Shown here one piece after another: positions 13,901 through 23,900 of a stretch of 64,000 nt of DNA (position 1 is its first letter; every line of letters begins with the position of its first letter). Made by a program: the position numbers and the translations under genes. Origin of the DNA: Metridium senile (Eukaryota; Cnidaria; Anthozoa; Actiniaria; Metridiidae); the NCBI GenBank assembly GCA_949775045.1, contig OX459101.1:9885101-9949100 (forward strand), in the 5' to 3' direction. The notes beneath the pieces were generated by a model. The model made no database searches. It worked only from the letters and a program-made list of their open reading frames with translations, and had not been told where the DNA came from.

Positions 13901-16900
13901 ACATGTGCGTATCAAAATGGCCGTAATCAAACAACCGCAGCTCAGTTCGTGAAGTGAAAAAAGGGGAAAAACTAGTCAAAGCTATAGCACAAAGACTGAA
14001 TTTTGTTGTGAAAATGGCCTTTTCGTCTAAAAATGATTTTTTCGATAAAAAATCCAAGGTCAAAAAAGTGTGATTTTCACTATTGAAAAATAAGGCAAAA
14101 ACGGTCATTTTTGACTTTCCTAAAGTTCATGTGGAATTTTTGTGCTAAAATTGCTTGTTTCTTGTGACTGACATGCTATGAAAATTTGAAGAACTTCCTA
14201 GTGCTTACTAACATTCAAACGTCTGGGCAAATTTGGCTTGTTTAAAAAAGTAAGAATTTTTCAAAGCAAGGTCGTTTTTTACTGGCAGTTTTTGGGCGCC
14301 GTAGGAGTCAAAGGGTTAATAAAAGTATTTACTGATAGATAGATGATAGATAGTTTTATTCAAAAAACATTGCAGCCCGAAGGCTGAATTGTAACCCTTA
14401 CAGTGTGACTCGCCATACCATAGTCACTTACAAAAACTTTTGATGAATTTTTGACATTTTTCTATCTCAATGGACCAATCAGTTACAAGTTTATATCGAC
14501 AGGCAGAGACTTAAGAAACTTTGATGTCTGTAGTTGGTCAAAATAATGTCAAAAATTCATCAAAAGTTTTTGTAAGTGACTACGATATGGCGAGTCACAC
14601 AGTAAGTTACATATAACAAAAATCTTATAAAAAATTGACTATAAAGCTATACAGTACTACTCCCTTTTACATATTGATCAGAGGGCTTTGAAAAGTAAAA
14701 GTACTAACAATAAATTATGAAAGTTAAAGATAGAAACGGTTCTGGTTCTATTGTATTTGAAAATGTTATTGTCATTGCTGTTGCTAGGCAATCAAAAGAG
14801 GAGGAAAATGGTACAAGGAAATGTTTAAAGAAATGCATTCTGCAGCTGGAGGTAAAATAGTGGTTTTGCATGTAAAGTATACTTTTATATTTCAATAGAC
14901 CTCTTTACCTCCATATGCAATTAAATTGCCCTTTTCAGACCATGTGTCATTCCCTTGAGAATTGTTCTTGTATCATGAATGTGTTATATCATTTACATGT
15001 GAAAGAAACAATTCCCAAGGGTAGCATCACGTGATCTCAAATGGGACAACAAACAAGGAAGGTAAAGAGGTCTATTGATATCCAGCCTTTGGACTGATCA
15101 TGAGGTGCCCAAGTAAATTATTTGTACAATATATAGCCCATGCATGTTCATGATTACGTCATTTTTAACTACCACCAGAATGCTGTACGGATTTTCCTTT
15201 ATTATTCAAATTTTTAAACTCTTGTGAATACAGTGGTACCCCCAGTCACCCTCTATTAGGCGGCCACAATAAAAAGTCCCAAATCTATTCCGACCTATAC
15301 CTATTCTATAACTCTATTCAGCAGCCAACCTCTATTAAGCGGCCACTTTGGCAAGTCCCGAGGGTGACTGCTTAATAGAGGTACCACTGTAGTTGAACAT
15401 TTGGCTCTAATTATTTCACACAAGATTTTGTTGGTGGCAAAGCATTTTGGTTTTGGTAGTATGTGGCACCATAAAGCAAATCGCCAAATTGATTTGTGCA
15501 GCTAGATTAATATACCAAATAAATCGGCTAACACGTTGCTATGTAAGTTTCCACCCAATTCAAATCTTTTGGGAAAAAGATTCTTTCTCTTATGTATTTC
15601 AATATCACATGGAAAATTTTTCGAACAAAAGTTTTTATTCCCAGAGGTTTTAAATTGGGTGGAAATGTACATAACAATGTGTTAGCCGATTAGGTCTATG
15701 TTTAAAAAACTTTGTTAATATGTAGGTGTGTTATGAACGTATGGGTTTGTGTAGACTTTAGAAAGAATGTTGGTGTTTGAATGACTTCTGCTCAGGGAGT
15801 TTAAAAGTCAGACACCATCAACAGTCTTTCTCAAGACTACACAAACCTGCACGGTCATAACACACCAACATCGCTTACACCTGGGTTCAGACCATTCACT
15901 CTTCAAGTTATCTATAATGTTGATGTCTTGCAGCTAGTATAACAAGTCTCAATCTGTTTTTGCATTTTTGCACTACCCAGTATAAGGGGAATTTTTTTGT
16001 CAAAAATGACATTTTCTAAAAAAAAATCAATAAATTTAATGCTATTTTCTCTCAAAAGATGATAACCTCCTTTTCCCATAATTATATGAAGCAAAAAAAC
16101 TCTTTTCACAAATATCTAAAATGACAGTTATTGACAGTTTAACGCTTTTGACATACATAATGTTATGATATAAGTGTACTGGTCCCATAACGTTATAATA
16201 TCAGTCTACTAGTCTGATAACGTTATGAACTTAAGCTGAAATGTTGTTGATTTTCAACGTTTTTTTAAAAAGCTGAAATTGGAAGTTTTTTCCTTTTTTT
16301 TTGACATAAAAATTTGATATGCAAATTTGAGTGCAAAAGTGCAAAAAGAGATTTATACTTGTTTATGATCTTCTACTTAATTATTAACTTTACTTAGGAC
16401 CTAAGCATAAATTAGAATTAGAATTATCACTTAATATTCTTTTTTGAATCTAAACATTAACCTTTAATTTGAACTAACAAACTAAACCTAACCTTCAAGC
16501 TCACAAAAAATAATCACATCTAGTGCAAATAACTTCCTTTCTAATCTCCTAAATCTAACCAAAATATCAAATAAATCAAACTTTTTAAAAAACATTTATC
16601 TAAAACTTTATAATAATGTGCAACAGAATTTGTTTATCTAGCTGTTACACATAGTTAGAGATCTCTAAATTAATCAGTTTTCTACGGTGCTGTAATTTTA
16701 TAGTCTCGTCCAACTTATCTGCTTTGCTCGCTCACGATGCTGCCAAATCAGGCGACGAGCACTTGGGAGATGGTCCAGCGGGTGAATTTATCCATCCAAT
16801 GGAAGCCAGACCTGTAGAATACGAACCAGATAATACACCAAGCTACTACGATAGCCAAGTTCATCAAAGAAAGATGTCTCCACCCGTACAGCAACAGATG

Positions 16901-17880
16901 CCTGTACGAGCGCTAAAGTCACCTCCGTTACAAACGTCGCCCACTTCATTTACACACCAAGGTCCAGGAAATCGACCAGCTCACGATAACGTCCCAAACT
17001 GGTATCAGGAAATGATGCGAGGAGAAAAAATTCCACAACAAGAGGATATGACTCATGGAGTGCATCATAGGAAACCATCATATGGTTAGTTAAGCTCTGC
17101 TTTTAATTAATTCTTAAATAGTGTATAGTGCTTATAAGTTATACTTACTGCTGCTGCAAAAATGTTGTATCTAAAAAAAGTCAATTTTTAAGCTATGCCC
17201 TTCTTTACAATGCATTTTCTTGCACTGAATACCTATTATTTTAAATATAAAAATCTAAACTGGTCCACATCAATCGCTATTATCTTAAAACAAATTAATT
17301 CTTTGAGGAATCCTCACTGTAAACATCAATTAAAACTTTATTTAAAATCAAATAAACTGCAGGTTATCCAGTCAGTGGCTTACACATCTTATCAAAACTT
17401 AACACTTCATTGCCAGGCACTTTAGGAGGATAATATGGGTAACATCTGAATTATGGACATGAAGCATTATATAATGACACATGTGCCATTATAATTATAA
17501 TGCTTCATGTTCATTTGCATCCTATTGTTCTTCTATTCTACACCATAATCCCTTCACTTTTCAAACATACATTATCAGATTATGCGGTATACAAATTGCT
17601 TTCTTCATGACCAGAGAGAAGCATCAGATTGGACAAAATGCCATGAATTATTAATGAGTTTGTAAAGCCGCTATATGTGATTGCACTGGCACTGGATAAG
17701 TAGTGTTGATTCTTTTATTCATCATTTAGTTCAATCATCCATCCATCCATTCATTCATTCATTCATCCTTTTATTTCTTTTTTTGCCCATTCAATCATGT
17801 ATCAGATTTGTTTGTTATTTTCATCAATTTGAATAAATAATATCCATTTTTCATTTCATTACCTTCTATCTTTTTGCTCC

Positions 17881-17930
<50 letters not shown>

Positions 17931-20900
17931 TATTATTGATAAATTTTAAATTAATTTACATAAATATGACTGACCCACATTTAGCAAAAGTTTCATTCTT
18001 CCTTTCATCTCTCCTACCTTTTTCTTTCCTTTCTTTCTTCTTTCCTTTCTTTCTTCTTTCCTTCCTTTCATCTTTCCTTCCTTTCATCTTTCCTTCCTTT
18101 CTTCTTTCCATCCTTTCTTCTTTCCTTCCTTTCTTCTTTCCTTCCTTTCTTCTTTCCTTTCTTTCTTCTTTCCTTCCTTTCATCTTTCCTTCCTTTCTTC
18201 TTTCCTTCCTTTCTTCTTTCCTTCCTTTCTTGCCTTTCTTCTAATTCTGTCCTTCCATTTTTCCTTTTATATTTCTTCCTTCCTTCCTTGTATCCTTCAA
18301 TTTTATGCATTGATCAATTTGTTTGCTATTTTGTAAATTACTTCTGAACTTGTGCAAATAATTGGTTGCCATTTTTAGATTCAGATGAAGCAAAACCTCG
18401 TTTTGCTGGTCTTCAATCCCCTGTCCATGCCAACAGACCACCAGATTATGTCCCTCCACTGTCTAAGTCGGCAGCAGACCGTTCTCTGGCCAGGACAGTG
18501 CCAACAACAGTTACTGTACAACAAGAAGAGAAATCTAAACCACCCACAGCAACTAGTTTGTATGAGCAGAGATTTAAGGGAGGAGTACCACCTGCACATG
18601 TAAGTAACAGAGGTGTAGTGAAGACTGTTATTGTTTAACTTAGAAGAATCATTATCGCAGGAGTAGGACTGGATTGAGTAAAAATATCCTGCAATATTTT
18701 TACTTGTCTATCTAGCCCTCAAGTAAAACAATATTTTGTTTTATAAAAGAACAAAAACCTTTTGATTGGATAATAAATAACTTATTAAACAGTTTGATGT
18801 GGGCAATGAAATAATGTCTGCTAAGCGCCCTTTTGAAACACAATTATTTACACAAAGAATAACTGTATGTATGAACTATCTTAGGACCGTAACAGGTCTG
18901 CATCAGAAGAACTAGGAGTCAAATACCAACCTCCATCAGATGAAGAACTTATTAGAAAACGAGAAGAAGAAGCAAGACAAAGACGTGAAGAAGAGGAGAG
19001 AAGAAGAAAAGAAGAAGAACGAGAAATGTTGCGACTTCAACAAGAAGAAAGAGCAAGAAGAGAACGCGAGGCTGAAATAAGGAGAAGAAAGCAAGAAGCA
19101 GAGGCAGCTGCAAGGAAAGCAGCAGATAGACCACAGTTCTTTGCTATGGCTTTGTATACCTTTGCTGGTCAGACTCCCAAGTAAGTGTTCTCTTTTATAA
19201 TTATTATAAAGTTGACAATTAAAACAAGGAAAAGTGCCAAGATTTTGCAACAGTAGTTCCTTCAGCTATAAGTAACCTATTAGTAAGTACGTAACATAAC
19301 TAACCTCCCTGGAAACTAATACTGCTATGTTTCCTCTCTTTCTATCAATGCTTTGTCTTAAGGGTATTTAAGGCTACTCAAAGCTACTCAGAATGGAAGA
19401 AAGACGAACAAATGTGAGGTCAATGGTGATCGAACTTGTGACATCTTTCTCCCAAAAAAAAACACACATTTAATCCAACTAAACTACACTTTCCTGAACT
19501 TGTTGTGGTTCTTGTTGTTAGTAATGTTCTTTATCTAGATAAATCTCTCATAATAATGAATATATAAGATACTAATAATTATTATATGACATTAACTTGT
19601 TTTTTTTTATGAATTCAAAACTATACATTCACTATAACTATACTTTGTCTTATGACTGTGGTTGTCATTTTGCAGGGAACTATCATTCAACAAAGGGGAT
19701 TATATAGTGGTCAAGAGACAGATAGACCGTAATTGGATTGAAGGTGAAATCAATGGAAAATTTGGAATATTCCCTGCCAACCATGTTGAGGTTAGTAATC
19801 AAACATTCTCTTCTTCTTTTTTTTTTACAAAACAAACCGTGAGGAATGTCTTAACTAAAGATAAAGATTTACCCAAATTTTCATGAACTTTAACCTAAAT
19901 TTTCTCTAAATTTTCTGAATATTTTTTTTTTTTGTAGAGGTGCAGATTGGTGAAATCACAGTTATCTAGTCTGGCATTTTAAAATCCTTTCTTTCTTCAA
20001 GAATGTTAACCATTTTGTTTGTATTTCAGTTAAGACCAATTGATGATGAAGAGGAATCTCAAGATGAAGGACCTCCCAGCCCCTACATACCTGTGGAAGG
20101 AGAAGGAAGAGTCAAGTATACTTTCCAGGGACAGTCAGCTAGGGAACTGAGTATTGGGAAGGTTAGTTGACAATTTTTGTCTGTGGTATCTTAATTAGAT
20201 GGTAGTTTTATCATCATAATCTTTATCATCATCATTTTCATCATATCATCATCATATCAACATCATCATACATGTATATATCATCGTCATCATATTATCA
20301 TTGTATTATCATCATCATAATAATAATAATACCATAAAAACAATATCATCATCATCATCACATCACCATCATCATACCACCATCATATCATCATAAACTT
20401 ACTTACTTCTTACTTCTGGTTGGAGACAATGTAATAGTGTCTACGGGATCGGAAATACCACTCAGATCTATCACTCATACGTACAGTTCTCTAACTCGGA
20501 AATGTCATTAAGCCCGTGTCTCTGAGAAGTACATCCACAAAAGTGGTTCCTGTGTTAGCTTTACCATGACTAGGTAGCCATGTCACAGTGAGGTGGGCAG
20601 GGGAAGTTTTGTCTCTATATGCATGGCCGGCCAGTGAGAGCCGTCGTCATCTAATAACTGATATAAACAGTATAATTATCATTATCATTAACTTTATGCA
20701 TCTATAATTATAATCATTCTACCTGATCTTCACTATCATCATTATTATCACCATTATTATAGCCATACATACGTACCATACCACCATACAATATTATTGA
20801 TTGCTATCTTTGCTATATATATATCATCATCGTTATTGTTTTCTTTTGTAGAATGAGAGTGTCACACTTACAAGGAAAGTTGATCAGAATTGGTATGAGG

Positions 20901-23900
20901 CTATATACCAAGGAAGAAAAGGCATCGTTCCTGCTGCTTACTTGGAGGTATTTCTACTGAATCAACCATCAATATTACACCTAATTTAATAATCGTTGTC
21001 ACAATCAAAACTAAAGTCCACAATCTGAAGCCTGTTAAGGATGTTGGTAATATCAAGTACATAATTTGAGATCTATTAGACATATTTTAAAGAAATATTT
21101 GTTTCATCATCTACCACTGCAACAACTTGTTATGGTTATATAACACAAACAGGTACAACCAAAATATGCTATGAATAAATCGATAAGAAGAGAAGAAATA
21201 CTGACTTCCTTTGCAGGCTTCAGAGTGTGGACTGTAGCTTCAATTGCGACAACAATTTTTGAAATGGGTGTATATTAGTGAACACACTTCACCTGTTAAA
21301 CATGTGTAATATTCACAGTCATAAAAAAACAATGTAATTAGAGACTTCTAAATAATGTGTATTAATCTAGAATAAATTTCACAGATTGTGTCCCCAAAAA
21401 ATTGCAATTTCATATTATTAATCTGTTAATAAATATAAATGGAAACTAGCGAGTAAACTAGTATAGGCTGCGTCAGTGTTTGATATAAACAATAGTGTAA
21501 TGAAATTTGTAACACCGTAACAAAATGTTGACTTAACTTTACTGACGTTTCAAGCTTTAGTCCCTCCTTTAAGTCAACATTTTTTATGGTGTTACAAATT
21601 TCATTATATTTCCTATAAATTTGTTAATAAATATTGTGCCAAACTTTTTTCCAGATTCTCAAAGAGCCAGGGATTGCACCAAAGGGCAATGTCTCTCCTA
21701 AAGGTAATCATCTTTATTTTGTAGAGTGATTTGTATTTTAAATGTATGAAGATTTCACATAATGATCTAATTTATTAATTTGTAAAATTAAGTAAAGTTT
21801 GTGACCATACTCAATGTCAACCTAAAGGCCCCTTTTTGTGATCTTCTATCAAAGGGGTAAAGGTGGACGTCACTCCTCTTCCAACTTTACCCCAGCAATT
21901 TAGTTGGTACCAATTTAAACTCCTGGGTGAAGAGGCAATGAGAAAGTGAAGCATCTTGCTCAAAGACACAAAGTCAGGCCAGGAATCGAACCCAGGCCTC
22001 TCAACCCACTGATCGTTCAGCAACCACAACTTCCACAATTTATTATTATATGTATTTTATTGTTAAAATAGTAGTGGAACAGCCCAAGACAAGAGAAGAG
22101 ATAATACAACCATCTTACACAAAACCAGTTGCTCAGTCTCCACGAGATGTAAGTACACATCATTTGGTGCTTTTATAAATATAATTATGGATGATGTCCA
22201 TATTCGAGTTCCAGATCAGTTATTGGTTATACACAAGTTGAGTAGTGTGTTTAACAATTTGTTTTTGATTCAAGGTTACAGAGATAAGAAAAACAACCAC
22301 TACAACAACATATGATCAAAGGTCAGAGCAACCAAGAAGGTAACCAAGTGTGCTGTAACTTATTATGAATGGTGGAAGAAGATTTATGTTGATTTATCTT
22401 TACCTACATTAATCAGCAACATCATTATTATTATTCATCAATGCTGTCAATCGCAAAGGCAATGTTATTAACTTCACCTCCATTACCATTGCATGATCAT
22501 TATTATCATCATAATTAATCATTTTAACAGCATTATCATTACCATATTTTTATCATAACATTTTCCTGAAAATCACCATGATTGCTATCTTAAATGTCAG
22601 TTCTACTACCACCTTCATCATTTTGATTGCTATCTTAAACGTCAGCTCTACCACCAGCTATCACATATGAATAATCTCAGCCCCAAAAGTTTATGTACTA
22701 TTATCATTGTCATCAGTGTATCATCATCATTAGCATCATAATCAACCATAGTCGTCACTCAATCTGCTGTGAGCTCTTTCTGTAAACACAAGGCTGTTCC
22801 AAGCCTGGTCCCTCCTCCACTTTCACTTCTCATCCCACTATCTTGTAGATAGTTCTCTAACCAGGACCTTATCTTATTCTCACATTTTCTTTCATAAGCT
22901 ATGGTGAACCAATAAGATTACCAGCGCAACAAGGACCCTCCCCTCCCCAGTCACAAGTAAAGTATGTAAGCAAAGAACCAGAACCAGCAGTATTTCCTGC
23001 ACAAGTAATAGATGATCAAGAAATGTTCCCCATGGAAGGAGAAAGGTACATACAGTAAACTTATGATATAGCAGGACCTCTTATGGCTAAGCCCACCAGA
23101 GAGGGGTAGGGGTAGGGGTCGGTACAATAAAACTTATGATATAGCAGGACCTCTTATGGCTAAGCCCACCAGAGAGGGGTAGGGGTTAGTACAATAAAAC
23201 TTATGAAATAGCAGGGACCTCTTATAGCTAAACCCACCAGAGAGGGGTAGGGGTAGGGGTTGGCACAATAAAACTTATGAAATAGCAGGGACCTCTTATA
23301 GCTAAACCCACCAGAGAGGGGTAGGGGTTGACACAATAAAACTTATGAAATAACAGGGACCTCTTATAGCTAAACCCACCAGAGAGGTGTAGGGGTTGAC
23401 ACAATAAAACTTATGAAATAACAGGGACCTCTTATAGCTAAACCCACCAGAGAGGGGTAGGGGTTGACACAATAAAACTTATAAAATAGCAGGGACCTCT
23501 TATAGCTAAACCCACCAGAGAGGGGTAGGGGTTGACACAATAAAACTTATGAAATAGCAGGGACCTCTTATAGCTAAACCCACCAGAGAGGGGTAGGGGT
23601 TGACACAATAAAACTTATGAAATAGCAGGGACCTCTTATAGCTAAACCCACCAGAGAGGGGTAGGGGTTGACACAATAAAACTTATGAAATAGCAGGGAC
23701 CTCTTATGGCTAGTAGGAGAGCCATGCCCACCAGAGAGGGGTAGGGGTCAGCACAATAAAACTTATGAAATAGCAGGGTTCTCTTATGGCTAAGCCCACC
23801 AGAGAGGGGTAGGGTTCAGTACAATAAAGCTTATAAAATAGCAGGGATGTCTTATAGCTAGTAGTAAATCCACAAGGCTGCAAGTCCTTGGAGAAGAGGT

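Noticed and set aside
17936..18310. Phe/Leu/Ser and Lys/Arg/Glu frames on both strands
   Set aside because: Homopyrimidine/homopurine microsatellite.
21990..22025. tRNA gene suggested by the B box
   Set aside because: No acceptor stem or full cloverleaf; the following sequence is SINE-like.
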